Source: Bacteroides stercoris ATCC 43183 (GTDB taxonomy: Bacteria; Bacteroidota; Bacteroidia; Bacteroidales; Bacteroidaceae). Taken from it: a DNA stretch of 64,000 nucleotides. Shown one piece after another: positions 54,854-64,000 of the stretch; positions within the stretch are counted from its first letter, which is position 1; each line of letters opens with the position of its first letter. Where the stretch lies: the NCBI RefSeq assembly GCF_025147325.1, contig NZ_CP102262.1:1736001-1800000 (forward strand). The letters run 5' to 3'. Under the pieces are notes generated by a model. That model made no database searches. It had not been told where the DNA came from and worked only from the letters and a program-made list of their open reading frames with translations. The translations under genes were made by a program, and so were the position numbers.

Positions 54854-57800
54854 TTATTTTCCAGTCTTTTCTTCCACCCACTTGCGTGCGTTGACAAATG
54901 CCTCTATCCATGGGGTAACCTGGTCGCTGTGAACGCGGTCTTGCGGATAGTAGCCGTTCTGCCACGGGAAGATGGAGCGTTCCAGGTGAGGCATGATGGC
55001 CAGGTGGCGTCCGTCGGTGCTGGCTATTGCCGCAACGGAGTAGTCGGAGCCGTTCGGATTGCCCGGATATTCGTCGTAGGTATATTTTGCCACTACATTG
55101 TATTTGTCCTCATCGTAAGGCAATGAGAATTTTCCTTCTCCGTGTGCCACCCAGATACCGAGCTTGCTGCCGCTCAAAGAGCCGAACATTACGCTGCGGT
55201 TGGTAGGGATAGTCAGGCCGATAAAGGTCGATTCGAATTTATGGGAATCATTATGCAGCATCTTTCCCTTCTTTTCGTGGTCGGGAGTGATGAGGCCTAA
55301 TTCCATCATAAGCTGGCAACCGTTGCATACGCCGAGAGACAGCGTGTCTTCGCGTGCATAGAACTTGTCGAGCGCCTCTTTGGCTTTCGGGTTGAAGAGG
55401 AAAGCGCCTGCCCAACCTTTGGCGGAACCCAATACGTCGGAGTTGGAGAAGCCGCCGCAATAAACCACCATGTTTACGTCTTCCAGCGTTTCACGTCCGC
55501 TGATGAGGTCGGTCATGGTTACGTCTTTCACATCGAAGCCGGCAAGATAGAGTGAATAGGCCATTTCGCGTTCGCCGTTGGTTCCCTTTTCGCGGATAAT
55601 GGCGGCACGGATACCGGTCGGGGTACGACGGTTCGGGTCGAGGCCGTATTGCGAAAGTTTACCCTTGAATTCAGGCCGGAACACCAAATCCAACGGTTGC
55701 ATCTTGTAGTTCTCGAAACGCTTCTTAGCGCACCCGTTCATGGACTGTTTGCGGTCCAGCAGATACGATGAAGAGTACCAGACATCGCGCATGTAGTCCA
55801 CACCGAACTGGTAGGTAGCGCCGTCTTTGCTTACGAGAATATGACGTTCGTCGGTCGGCTTACCGATTTTGATATAGCCTACACCGGCATCTTCCAGTAT
55901 CTTCTTGACTTCTTCCTTATGCTTGTTGCTCACCTGGATAACGATACCCGGGTTCTCGGCAAACAATATCTTGACGAGGTCCTGCTCTTTCATCTTGTCG
56001 AGGTTGATTTCCATACCGCCCTCTACATTGGCGAAGCACATTTCGAGCAACGTAGTGATAAGACCGCCGGCCGAAATGTCGTGTCCGGCAAGAACAAGTC
56101 CCTTGTTGATTAATTCCTGTACAGCCAGGAAAGCGTCACGGAAGTATTCGGCATCTTGTACGCAAGGTACTTCGTCGCCTACTTTACCCAATGACTGTGC
56201 GAAGGCGGAGCCGCCCAGCTTCAGCTTGTCGAAACTGAAGTCGATATGGTACAGCGTGGTTTTCTCATCGTTGACAAGCACGGGAGATACCACTTTCTTC
56301 ACATCTGAAACCTCGCCGCCTGCAGATACAATAACCGTACCCGGAGCGATGACTTTGCTGCCGTCGGGGTATTTCTGCGTCATGGACAAAGAGTCCTTAC
56401 CCGTGGGAACATTGATTTGCAGGGCGCAGCAGAAGTCGCTCAATGCCTTTACTGCCGTATAAAGACGTGCGTCCTCACCCTCTTGCGAGCGGCACGGCCA
56501 CATCCAGTTGGCTGACAGGGACACGCTGTCCAGACCTTCGGCAAGCGGAGCCCAGATCAGGTTGGTCAACGCTTCGCTGACGGAGAGGATAGAACCCGCT
56601 GCCGGGTCGGCAAGGGCTGCCTGCGGAGCATGTCCCAAAGAAGTTGCGATACCTTTTTCGCCGCGATAGTCCAAAGCTACGACACCGCAGTCGCTCAACG
56701 GCAACTGGAGTTCGCCCTGGCATTGCTGGCGGGCAATCTTACCTGTTACGGAACGGTCTACCTTGTTTGTCAACCAGTCTTTGCAGGCAACGGCTTCCAG
56801 TTGGAGTACGTTGGTAAGGTATTCGTGCAGTTGCGACAATTCGTATTCCGGCATTTCATAATGACGTTCTACGGTCTTGTCCACCATATAGGTTTTGGGT
56901 GAAGAGCCGAACATCTGTTCTACGGCAAGGTCGAACGGGCGTACGCCGTCGGCTTGCTGGAAAGCGAAGCGGTGGTCGCCGGTGGTTTCACCGACTACAT
57001 ACATCGGAGCGCGTTCGCGTTCGGCTACCTTACGTACGTGTTCGATGGCCTCTTCCTGAATCAGCAGACCCATGCGCTCCTGACTTTCGTTGGCTATGAT
57101 TTCTTTGGCAGACAAAGTCTTGTCGCCGATAGGCAGCTTGCTCATGTCGATAAGTCCGCCGCACTCTTCTACCAGCTCGGACAGGCAGTTTACATGTCCG
57201 GCAGAACCGTGGTCGTGGATGGAAACCACCGGGTTGGTGTCTTCTTCGCAAAGCGCACGTACTACGTTGTAAGCACGTTTCTGCATCTCTGCATTGGCAC
57301 GCTGTACGGCATTCAGCTCGATGCCGCTGCTGTAGCGTCCCGTATCTACGGATGACACGGAACCGCCGCCCAAACCGATGCGGTAGTTGTCGCCACCGAT
57401 CACGACAACCTTGTTGCCGGCTTCGGGAGCGCCTTTCAGGCAGTCGCGTTGTGTACCGTATCCCACACCGCCAGCAAGCATGATGACTTTGTCGTAACCG
57501 TACACCTCATCTTTCTCTTTGTGTTCAAAGGTGAGTACGGAACCGCAAATCAGCGGCTGGCCGAACTTGTTTCCGAAATCGCTGGCGCCGTTGGATGCCT
57601 TGATCAGGATTTGTTCGGGAGTCTGGTACAGCCATTTGCGCACCGGAAGTATCTCTTCCCAGGGACGGTCCTCGTCCGTGCGGGGGTAGGAAGTCATGTA
57701 TACGGCTGTTCCGGCAATAGGCCATGAGCCTTTACCGCCGCCCATACGGTCGCGGATTTCACCGCCCGTACCGGTAGATGCACCGTTGAAAGGCTCTACG

Positions 57801-58561
57801 GTGGTAGGGAAGTTGTGGGTTTCGGCTTTCAGGGAGATAACACTCTTGATGTCCTTTATCTGGAAGAAGTCGGGCTTGGAGTGGTCTGCCGGGGCAAACT
57901 GCTCGATAACCGGACCTTCGGCAAAGGCAACATTATCTTTATAGGCCGATATAATCTTGTTCGGATTTTCCTGAGTGGTCTTTTTAATCATCTGGAAGAG
58001 GGAAGATTCCTGCTCCACTCCGTCAATGATGAATGTGCCGCCGAAAATTTTGTGACGGCAGTGCTCGGAGTTGATTTGCGCAAAACCGAATACCTCGGAG
58101 TCGGTTAGCGGACGTCCCAGGTCTTTCTCCACTTTCTTGAGGTAGTCCATCTCTTCTTTGGAGAGCGCCAGACCTTCTTTTTCGTTGTATGCTTCCAGAT
58201 CGTCAATGTGAATAATCGGTTCCGGCTGGCGGTTGGTCGTAAATACGTTTTGGTCCAGACCTTTATACATACGTTGCAGCATCGGGTCGTGGTCTGCATT
58301 TTCATCTTTCACAGGGAAATATTCTTCGATACGGGTGATACCGTTCAGACCCATGTTCTGGGTGATTTCCACAGCATTGGTACTCCAGGGAGTAATCATC
58401 TCGCGGCGCGGACCTACGAAATGTCCTTTCAGGTTGTCTTCACTTTCGGGGGTGGCTTCTCCAAAAAGCCAGCAGAGTTTGTCGCTGTCTGCCTGGGTAA
58501 GTTCGTGGTCGCATTCTACGGCAATCACGCTCTTGGATGGTGTTCTGAAAAAAAGAATCAT
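54854..58561 (-). CDS. purL: Phosphoribosylformylglycinamidine synthase, large single-chain form
   Basis: PurL makes FGAM from FGAR, glutamine and ATP in purine synthesis. At 1,235 residues it is the large fused form. An N-terminal region (about 1-150) precedes the linker with NSEHCRHKIFGG, the catalytic AIR-synthase-like halves (LKAETHNFPTTVEPFNGASTGTGGEIRDRM, GGDNYRIGLGGGSVSS, SIHDHGSAGHVNCLSEL) and a C-terminal class I glutaminase (VVYCGGFSNSDVLGSAKGWAG, the nucleophile Cys in LGVCNGCQLMMELGL, and the His-Glu of the triad near the C-terminus in PHLERSIFPWQNGY). The start at 58561 is the only one that keeps the N-terminal domain. It is transcribed alone, with a terminator-like hairpin after it. 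Confidence 0.97.
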   Translation of the reverse strand: MILFFRTPSKSVIAVECDHELTQADSDKLCWLFGEATPESEDNLKGHFVGPRREMITPWSTNAVEITQNMGLNGITRIEEYFPVKDENADHDPMLQRMYKGLDQNVFTTNRQPEPIIHIDDLEAYNEKEGLALSKEEMDYLKKVEKDLGRPLTDSEVFGFAQINSEHCRHKIFGGTFIIDGVEQESSLFQMIKKTTQENPNKIISAYKDNVAFAEGPVIEQFAPADHSKPDFFQIKDIKSVISLKAETHNFPTTVEPFNGASTGTGGEIRDRMGGGKGSWPIAGTAVYMTSYPRTDEDRPWEEILPVRKWLYQTPEQILIKASNGASDFGNKFGQPLICGSVLTFEHKEKDEVYGYDKVIMLAGGVGYGTQRDCLKGAPEAGNKVVVIGGDNYRIGLGGGSVSSVDTGRYSSGIELNAVQRANAEMQKRAYNVVRALCEEDTNPVVSIHDHGSAGHVNCLSELVEECGGLIDMSKLPIGDKTLSAKEIIANESQERMGLLIQEEAIEHVRKVAERERAPMYVVGETTGDHRFAFQQADGVRPFDLAVEQMFGSSPKTYMVDKTVERHYEMPEYELSQLHEYLTNVLQLEAVACKDWLTNKVDRSVTGKIARQQCQGELQLPLSDCGVVALDYRGEKGIATSLGHAPQAALADPAAGSILSVSEALTNLIWAPLAEGLDSVSLSANWMWPCRSQEGEDARLYTAVKALSDFCCALQINVPTGKDSLSMTQKYPDGSKVIAPGTVIVSAGGEVSDVKKVVSPVLVNDEKTTLYHIDFSFDKLKLGGSAFAQSLGKVGDEVPCVQDAEYFRDAFLAVQELINKGLVLAGHDISAGGLITTLLEMCFANVEGGMEINLDKMKEQDLVKILFAENPGIVIQVSNKHKEEVKKILEDAGVGYIKIGKPTDERHILVSKDGATYQFGVDYMRDVWYSSSYLLDRKQSMNGCAKKRFENYKMQPLDLVFRPEFKGKLSQYGLDPNRRTPTGIRAAIIREKGTNGEREMAYSLYLAGFDVKDVTMTDLISGRETLEDVNMVVYCGGFSNSDVLGSAKGWAGAFLFNPKAKEALDKFYAREDTLSLGVCNGCQLMMELGLITPDHEKKGKMLHNDSHKFESTFIGLTIPTNRSVMFGSLSGSKLGIWVAHGEGKFSLPYDEDKYNVVAKYTYDEYPGNPNGSDYSVAAIASTDGRHLAIMPHLERSIFPWQNGYYPQDRVHSDQVTPWIEAFVNARKWVEEKTGK

Positions 58562-58906
58562 ACTTTTATTTAAGAGTTTACGATTTGCTACTTTGTGATT
58601 GAAACTATTCTATTGTCTGTCAGTTAGCTTCTTCTCTTTTCTTCCTGGGTGCAAAGATAGTGCAAACCGGAGGCAGAATAAAACGAACTTGTCTGTTTTT
58701 TTATGCCGGGATGCAGTTTACCTTTGCTTTTGGCGCAAAGATAAAGAAAATCGTCGGGTGGGAGAAAGAAAAGGAAATAAAAAACTTCAGTGGAACGGGG
58801 GAAGTCCGCCCCGCCGGATGATTGACTTTGTATCTAAACTCCTTTTCTGACGAAAAAACGTTAACTCTATTCGGTTGTCTCATAAAAAAGTCCGATATTT
58901 GCAGGC
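58562..58906. promoter_or_regulatory. Divergent control region of purL and the LysE-type gene
   Basis: No gene is seen in this 345-bp gap. The minus strand has exact -7 boxes TATCTTTG at 58652-58659 and at 58736-58743, either of which could drive purL. The plus strand has TACCTTTG at 58719-58726 and GATATTTG just before the LysE-type start. I found no recognisable riboswitch or PurR-like operator by eye. Confidence 0.45.
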
Positions 58907-59560
58907 ATGATTCAGATAGAGACCATACTTGACATATTATGGAAAGGGTTCATAATAGGTGTTATCGTATCTGCACCGTTGGGCCCCGTAGGAGTATTGT
59001 GCATTCAGCGTACTTTGAACAAAGGGCGTTGGTATGGTTTTGTGACCGGTATAGGCGCCTCGTTGAGTGATATTGCCTATGCTTTGCTGACAGGCTACGG
59101 AATGAGTTTCGTATTCGATTATGTCAACAAGAATATCTTCTATCTGCAACTGTTCGGGAGTATCCTGCTGCTGATATTCGGTATCTATACATTCCGCAGT
59201 AATCCGGTGCAGTCCATTCGTCCGGTATCTACCAGCAAGGGGTCTTATTTTCACAATTTTATCACAGCGTTCGCTGTCACTCTCTCCAATCCGCTTATCA
59301 TATTTCTTTTTGTAGGCCTTTTTGCGCGCTTTGCTTTTGTAAGCGAAGGCGTGTTGGTCTTTGAGGCCGTTACGGGGTATCTTGCCATTGCTTTGGGAGC
59401 ATTGACGTGGTGGTTTGGAATTACCTTTTTTGTCAACAAGGTCCGTACGCAATTCAATTTACGCGGCATTTGGATATTGAACCGTATTATCGGCGGCATT
59501 GTCATGGTAGTATCTGCATTCGGACTGGTGTTTACGCTGATGGGCGAATCGCTCTATTAG
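58907..59560 (+). CDS. LysE-family exporter
   Basis: The 217-residue protein has the six membrane segments and the first-loop signature of LysE/RhtB exporters (IGVIVSAPLGPVGVLCIQRTLNKGRWYGFVTGIGASLSDIAYALLTGYG). NPLIIFLFVGLFARF and the final VMVSAFGLVFTL helix agree. Relatives export amino acids or related metabolites; the substrate here is unknown. The start at 58907 is the first ATG after the control region. The DUF4924 gene begins 64 bp after its stop. Confidence 0.9.
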   Translation: MIQIETILDILWKGFIIGVIVSAPLGPVGVLCIQRTLNKGRWYGFVTGIGASLSDIAYALLTGYGMSFVFDYVNKNIFYLQLFGSILLLIFGIYTFRSNPVQSIRPVSTSKGSYFHNFITAFAVTLSNPLIIFLFVGLFARFAFVSEGVLVFEAVTGYLAIALGALTWWFGITFFVNKVRTQFNLRGIWILNRIIGGIVMVVSAFGLVFTLMGESLY

Positions 59561-59624
59561 TTACGGGAGCGGACCGCGGTATCTTGGTGAAGAATATAAA
59601 TTATAAATCATAAATCATCTCAAC

Positions 59625-60170
59625 GTGAAGATTTCACAGCAACTGAAAGAGAAGAATATTGCCGAATACCTTATATATATGTGGCAAGTAGAGGATTTGC
59701 TTCGTGCTAACAAGTGCGATATAGACTTGATTCGCAGCAACGTCATCTCCCGTTATCCTGCCGAAGAACATGCGGCTCTGGAGGAGTGGTACGGCAATCT
59801 TGCCGATATGATGCGTGCCGAGGGGGTGACGGAGAAAGGGCATTTGCAGATTAACCGCAACGTTATCCGCAACCTTACGGACCTGCATGCCGATTTGCTG
59901 GCTTCCACGAAGTATCCCTTTTATAATGCGGCATATTTCAAAGCGTTGCCTTTTATTGTGGAATTGCGGCAAAAGAGCGGACAAACGGAAGAATCCGAAT
60001 TGGAGACCTGTTTTGAGGCGCTTTACGGCATACTGCTGCTGCGTTTGCAGAAAAAGGAAATCAGCCAGGGCACTGCCAAGGCGATAGAAGCCATCAGCAG
60101 TTTTCTTTCCCTGCTTGCCAATTATTACGACAAAGAGAGGAAAGGCGAGTTGAAACTGGATAATGACTGA
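59625..60170 (+). CDS. DUF4924 family protein
   Basis: The 181-residue protein is soluble, helical and has no signal peptide. The start is a GTG at 59625 (MKISQQLKEKNIAEYLIYMWQVEDLLRA), the conserved opening of the Bacteroidota DUF4924 family. No catalytic motif is visible. Its function is unknown. It lies between a LysE-type exporter gene and the rhamnose-pathway gene on the same strand, with gaps of 64 and 127 bp, so operon membership is uncertain. Confidence 0.8.
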   Translation: MKISQQLKEKNIAEYLIYMWQVEDLLRANKCDIDLIRSNVISRYPAEEHAALEEWYGNLADMMRAEGVTEKGHLQINRNVIRNLTDLHADLLASTKYPFYNAAYFKALPFIVELRQKSGQTEESELETCFEALYGILLLRLQKKEISQGTAKAIEAISSFLSLLANYYDKERKGELKLDND

Positions 60171-60297
60171 CGGAATGTCTGCATGAAGCAGGGTAATAAG
60201 TCGGGTAATAAATAGAAAACTGAAAATAGTCAACGTACCTGTGTGTTGAAGATAAAAGAGGTATCATAACCATAGGGAATAAATAGTAACTGTTAAG

Positions 60298-61152
60298 ATG
60301 AATATATTAGTAACCGGTGCCAACGGTCAGCTTGGCAATGAGATGCGGGTGCTCTCTGCTGAAAATCAGCAACACACTTACTTTTTTACAGATGTGCAGG
60401 AACTGGATATATGTGATGAACAGGCCATACGTGCATTCGTGACCGATAATCGGGTGGATGTTATTGTGAATTGTGCCGCTTATACGGCAGTGGACAAGGC
60501 AGAAGACAATCCCGAACTTTGCAATAAACTGAACCATATAGCTCCCGGCTATCTGGCTGCCGCCGCCGAGGCTTGCGGTGCTGCCATGATACAGGTCTCT
60601 ACGGATTACGTGTTCGACGGAATCGGCCATATTCCTTATACGGAAGAAGTCACTCCTTGCCCCAACTCCGTTTACGGCTCTACAAAACTGGCAGGTGAGC
60701 AGGCTGTTATGGAGAAGTGCAGCCGTGCGATGGTTATCCGTACGGCATGGTTATATTCCATTTACGGCAATAATTTTGTAAAGACCATGATTCGTCTGGG
60801 TAATGAACGCGAGCGGTTGGGAGTTGTTTTCGACCAAATCGGTACGCCGACTTATGCCAACGATTTGGCACGTGCCATCTTTGCGGCTGTCAATCAGGGC
60901 ATCGTCCCTGGTATTTATCATTTCAGTAACGAGGGAGTATGCTCCTGGTATGATTTTACGGTGGCCATTCACCGCATGGCGGGCATTACCTCGTGTAAAG
61001 TCAGCCCGTTGCATACGGACGAGTATCCGGCCAAAGCTCCGCGTCCTCAGTATTCCGTATTGGATAAGACGAAGATTAAAAAGACTTTCGGTATCGAGAT
61101 TCCCCATTGGGAGGATAGCTTGCAGGTCTGCATCGATAGGCTGGCGCAGTAA
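60298..61152 (+). CDS. rfbD: dTDP-4-dehydrorhamnose reductase
   Basis: RfbD/RmlD performs the last step of dTDP-L-rhamnose synthesis. The 284-residue protein opens with the Rossmann motif ILVTGANGQLGNEMR and has the short-chain dehydrogenase catalytic residues in VSTDYVFDG and SVYGSTKLAGEQAV (Tyr-x-x-x-Lys). VIRTAWLYSIYGNNFVKTMIRL and GIYHFSNEGVCSWYDFTVAI are family signatures. The other rhamnose genes (rfbA, B, C) are not in the window. prfC follows after 38 bp. Confidence 0.94.
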   Translation: MNILVTGANGQLGNEMRVLSAENQQHTYFFTDVQELDICDEQAIRAFVTDNRVDVIVNCAAYTAVDKAEDNPELCNKLNHIAPGYLAAAAEACGAAMIQVSTDYVFDGIGHIPYTEEVTPCPNSVYGSTKLAGEQAVMEKCSRAMVIRTAWLYSIYGNNFVKTMIRLGNERERLGVVFDQIGTPTYANDLARAIFAAVNQGIVPGIYHFSNEGVCSWYDFTVAIHRMAGITSCKVSPLHTDEYPAKAPRPQYSVLDKTKIKKTFGIEIPHWEDSLQVCIDRLAQ

Positions 61153-61190
61153 GCAAAATAATACTTATTTGAATATTATACCTTATATAT

Positions 61191-62765
61191 ATGGCAAGTA
61201 ATCAAGAAATAGCGAGAAGACGAACCTTTGCGATTATCGCCCATCCGGACGCCGGTAAGACATCGTTGACTGAAAAGCTGCTGCTGTTTGGCGGTCAGAT
61301 TCAGGTGGCGGGTGCGGTAAAGAGCAACAAGATAAAGAAGACGGCAACGTCAGACTGGATGGATATTGAAAAACAGCGTGGTATCTCCGTAACCACTTCC
61401 GTAATGGAGTTCGACTATCACGATTACAAAATCAATATCCTCGATACTCCGGGTCACCAGGACTTTGCCGAAGATACCTACCGCACACTGACGGCGGTGG
61501 ACAGCGTTATCATCGTGGTGGACGGTGCGAAAGGTGTGGAAACACAGACACGCAAGCTGATGGAAGTCTGCCGCATGCGCAACACTCCGGTGATTATCTT
61601 CATCAATAAGATGGACCGTGAGGCAAAAGACCCGTTCGACTTGCTGGATGAGCTGGAGGAGGAACTCTCCATCCACGTCCGCCCGCTGACGTGGCCTATC
61701 GAGAGCGGTCCCCGTTTCAAGGGAGTTTACAACATCTATGAACGCAATCTCAATCTTTACCAGCCTTCCAAGCAGGTGGTGACGGAAAAGGTGGAAGTAG
61801 ATATAAATACGGAAGAACTGGATAATCAGATCGGTTCGGCACTGGCGGACAAGCTGCGCGGCGAACTGGAACTGATAGACGGTGTGTATCCCGAATTTCA
61901 GGTAGAGGAGTATCTGAAAGGTGAATTGGCTCCCGTGTTCTTCGGCTCCGCCCTGAATAACTTCGGTGTGCAGGAGTTGCTGGACTGCTTTGTGGAGATT
62001 GCTCCCAGTCCCCGTCCCGTGAAGGCGGAAGAACGCGAAGTAGAACCGGAAGAGCCTAAATTCACAGGCTTTATCTTTAAGATTACCGCCAATATCGACC
62101 CGAACCACCGCTCATGTATCGCATTCTGCAAGATATGTTCCGGTAAGTTCACCCGTAATACGCCCTACCTGCATGTGCGTCATGGCAAGACTATGCGTTT
62201 CTCGTCGCCTACGCAGTTTATGGCGCAGCGCAAGACTACCATCGATGAGGCGTGGGCGGGAGATATCATCGGTTTGCCGGACAACGGTACGTTCAAAATC
62301 GGCGATACGCTGACGGAGGGTGAGATGCTTCACTTCCGCGGACTGCCGAGCTTCTCGCCCGAGATGTTCAAGTATATCGAGAATGCCGACCCGATGAAAC
62401 AGAAGCAGCTTGCCAAAGGTATCGACCAGTTGATGGACGAAGGTGTAGCGCAGTTGTTTGTCAACCAGTTTAACGGACGCAAGATTATCGGTACGGTAGG
62501 GCAGTTGCAGTTCGAGGTAATCCAATACCGTCTGGAAAATGAGTACAGTGCCAAATGCCGTTGGGAGCCGTTGAGTCTTTACAAGGCCTGCTGGATTGAA
62601 AGTGATGACCCTGCCGAACTGGAAGCGTTCAAGAAACGCAAGTACCAGTATATGGCGAAAGACCGTGAGGGCAGGGATGTGTTCCTTGCAGACAGCGGCT
62701 ACGTACTGCAGATGGCGCAGATGGATTTCAAGCATATCAAGTTCCACTTTACAAGCGAGTTCTAA
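61191..62765 (+). CDS. prfC: Peptide chain release factor 3
   Basis: RF3 is the GTPase that removes RF1/RF2 from the ribosome after termination. The 524-residue protein has the G motifs [15 protein letters not shown] (G1), [14 protein letters not shown] (G2), [16 protein letters not shown] (G3) and [10 protein letters not shown] (G4), followed by the beta-barrel domain ([28 protein letters not shown]) and the C-terminal RF3 domain ([26 protein letters not shown]). The length is normal. It is the last gene before the mostly non-coding end of the window. Confidence 0.97.
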   Translation: MASNQEIARRRTFAIIAHPDAGKTSLTEKLLLFGGQIQVAGAVKSNKIKKTATSDWMDIEKQRGISVTTSVMEFDYHDYKINILDTPGHQDFAEDTYRTLTAVDSVIIVVDGAKGVETQTRKLMEVCRMRNTPVIIFINKMDREAKDPFDLLDELEEELSIHVRPLTWPIESGPRFKGVYNIYERNLNLYQPSKQVVTEKVEVDINTEELDNQIGSALADKLRGELELIDGVYPEFQVEEYLKGELAPVFFGSALNNFGVQELLDCFVEIAPSPRPVKAEEREVEPEEPKFTGFIFKITANIDPNHRSCIAFCKICSGKFTRNTPYLHVRHGKTMRFSSPTQFMAQRKTTIDEAWAGDIIGLPDNGTFKIGDTLTEGEMLHFRGLPSFSPEMFKYIENADPMKQKQLAKGIDQLMDEGVAQLFVNQFNGRKIIGTVGQLQFEVIQYRLENEYSAKCRWEPLSLYKACWIESDDPAELEAFKKRKYQYMAKDREGRDVFLADSGYVLQMAQMDFKHIKFHFTSEF

Positions 62766-62840
62766 GTAAATAGATACTATTACGCAATGACAGAAGGGTG
62801 TTAAAATACACTTGATGTTTTTTAGGTACGCAAATCTAAA

Positions 62841-62906
62841 GGATTACGCGGATTACACGGAAGGCACAGATTTTTTTTATTCTTTTTCCGTGAAATCCGC
62901 GTATTC
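62841..62906. repeat. Palindromic intergenic repeat (about 22-bp arms)
   Basis: The left arm 62841-62862 (core ACGCGGATTACACGGAA) pairs with the right arm 62886-62906 (TTCCGTGAAATCCGCGTA) with three mismatches around an A/T-rich loop holding a T-run. It lies 76 bp after prfC, so it may also act as its terminator. ATCCGCG/ACGCGGAT-type repeats of this kind are familiar to me as dispersed intergenic elements, but I cannot verify copy number here. Confidence 0.65.
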
Positions 62907-63346
62907 TGTGTCTAAAAAGAAACAAAAAGTAAACGAATTTTAATTTTGACATGCCACCCTTTCAGAATGTATTCCGAAGTGGGGGGATGAATGGTAGAGG
63001 AAAAGTGAATGGATGTGGTAAAAAAATGGAGATACTAAAAATAGATACCCCAAGAATGAAATACGGTAATTCGCATAAATCTTTTGGAAAAATGAAAAAG
63101 CAGAGTATATATAGATAATTTCTTATATCTTTCCTCTATGAAAAGATAAAGATTACCCCTGTCTTTATGGCTCCTTTACTTAGTTTATGGTGTTAATGAG
63201 CATGAATGTATTGACCGTTCTATCAAGAGCAGTCAGATATACAATATAAAAAGTATCATTTTCCTCTTCAGGCTTTATTTCCTAACACTGGCATTCTAAG
63301 CCGCTTAAAGCATCAGTCAATTTGCAAAACGGAGTCTATGCTACCA

Positions 63347-63354
63347 CAAAGATA
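63347..63354 (-). promoter_or_regulatory. Exact -7 box just downstream of the IS110 transposase gene
   Basis: The minus strand reads TATCTTTG 24 bp after the transposase stop, pointing into the non-coding 63.3-63.0 kb region. No -33 was found. It could drive a short RNA of the element or be chance. Confidence 0.3.
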
Positions 63355-63377
63355 CTGGCCTTACAATAAGCGGTATA

Positions 63378-64000
63378 TTATGAGTTGCCTTCTGCAATAG
63401 CTTCAGGCTTCTTATAATCATTGTATGGAACACCATCACTCAACACGTGCCAAATGACAACAAGCATTTTCCGCGCTATGGCCACTTTCACTTTCATGGC
63501 ATTCTTCCTTCTGACGACAGTTTGTGTGTAACTGAAATTCGAGTAAAAACAGTTTTGTGTCCGGCTGGCTCCCCATGCGCATTCAATCATAGTCTTTCTG
63601 ATGTACTTGTTACCATGTGTGATTCTTCGTGATTTGATTTTTCCTGCGCTTTCTTCATTCCGTGGTTTGAGCCCGCACCACGACACCAATGCAGCCGCTG
63701 TAATAAACATCTTCATGTCGGCCCCTAATTCAGAGAGTATGGAGGTTGCCGAGCGTTCCTTTACACCGGGTATCGTCTGAAGATTATCGAACTCCCTGGG
63801 GAACTCTTTCCTGCAGATTTCCGTCAGTTTTTCCTGGCACTCTTTCAGATGCTTGTCATCCATAAGGATTTCCTCCCGGTACTGGCGTATCAGGTCTATG
63901 TCCACTTCATTGACAACTCCTGTCAGAGCGGCTGTAATTACTTCTTTTCCGACACGGTTCACCGTCCGTCCATGGATGGCCTCCGTCAGCTTTTCCGCAT
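63378..64000 (-). CDS. IS110-family transposase, C-terminal part (runs off the window)
   Basis: The frame is open to the window edge (upstream codons read AEKLTEAIHGRTVNRVG), so the GTG at 63962 is internal and the gene continues beyond 64000. The visible part is the Transposase_20 domain: a helical segment, then LQTIPGVKERSATSILSELGADMKMF (helix-hairpin-helix-like), LVSWCGLKPRNEESAGKIKSRRITHGNKYIRKTMIECAW, and a Lys/Arg-rich end. The Ser of the ESAGK motif is the likely catalytic serine of this family. The RuvC-like DEDD half would lie outside the window. The frame is intact as far as it can be seen. Confidence 0.9.
   Translation of the reverse strand, partial: AEKLTEAIHGRTVNRVGKEVITAALTGVVNEVDIDLIRQYREEILMDDKHLKECQEKLTEICRKEFPREFDNLQTIPGVKERSATSILSELGADMKMFITAAALVSWCGLKPRNEESAGKIKSRRITHGNKYIRKTMIECAWGASRTQNCFYSNFSYTQTVVRRKNAMKVKVAIARKMLVVIWHVLSDGVPYNDYKKPEAIAEGNS

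Larger units (their letters stand above)
62766..63377. other. 612-bp gap without a credible gene
   Basis: No open frame of note lies here. The first 150 bp contain the palindromic repeat at 62841-62906. The rest is A/T-rich and includes a -7-like box on the minus strand near 63350. The right part may belong to the IS110 element whose transposase ends at 63378. Confidence 0.7.

Overview
The window looks like a chromosomal segment of a gut Bacteroides (Bacteroidota). The support is a SusC/SusD polysaccharide utilisation locus, hybrid two-component systems, lipoproteins with Asp/Ser/Asn-rich sequence after the lipobox cysteine, DUF families typical of this group (DUF4837, DUF4831, DUF4924, DUF4960), and promoters with the Bacteroides -7 box TAnnTTTG. 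I cannot name the species from sequence alone. I saw no rRNA, tRNA or CRISPR array.

Layout. 1-9.4 kb is a housekeeping block on the + strand: the end of a CorC/GldE-like CBS protein, a PpiD-like foldase, rlmN, a DUF4837 lipoprotein, pdxA, a sigma-54-type activator, lptE, a small helical protein and secG. 9.5-12.6 kb holds an MFS transporter with an orphan PqqD-like protein, facing a DUF4831 gene. 12.8-15.6 kb is a GH3 beta-glycosidase. An apparently intact IS1182-family element of 1,840 bp, flanked by TTAA, sits at 15.8-17.7 kb.

17.8-34.6 kb is a fructan (probably levan) utilisation locus. The minus-strand arm is susC, susD, a surface glycan-binding protein, a surface GH32 of endo-levanase type and a fimbrillin-DUF4960 lipoprotein. 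The divergent plus-strand arm is a periplasmic GH32 exo-fructosidase, an MFS sugar importer, a fructokinase and a hybrid two-component regulator with a periplasmic sugar-binding sensor. Together they would bind and cut fructan at the surface, import oligosaccharides through SusCD, release fructose in the periplasm, sense it, take it up and phosphorylate it. Gene content matches the well-studied B. thetaiotaomicron BT1754-BT1765 locus, with the fimbrillin-DUF4960 protein as an extra.

34.7-44.9 kb carries pyruvate:ferredoxin oxidoreductase, an AAA ATPase, an unassigned ATP-grasp-like protein, a GHL10/DUF187 lipid- or glycan-related hydrolase, a CstA-type transporter and two small envelope proteins. 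Between the convergent ATP-grasp and GHL10 genes is a regular array of five 15-bp palindromes at 22-23 bp spacing. 45-58.6 kb carries uvrA, a second GHL10 gene, a two-gene chromate-type transporter with an orphan beta-propeller hybrid two-component system, and purL. 58.9-62.8 kb has a LysE-type exporter, DUF4924, rfbD/rmlD and prfC. The last 1.2 kb is mostly non-coding, with a palindromic intergenic repeat and the 3' part of an IS110-family transposase that runs off the window.

I found no clearly new multi-gene system. The best candidates for something undescribed are the 22-bp palindrome array, the fimbrillin-DUF4960 chimera with its repeat-built signal peptide, the orphan PqqD protein, the ATP-grasp protein and the hybrid sensor linked to the chromate-type transporter.
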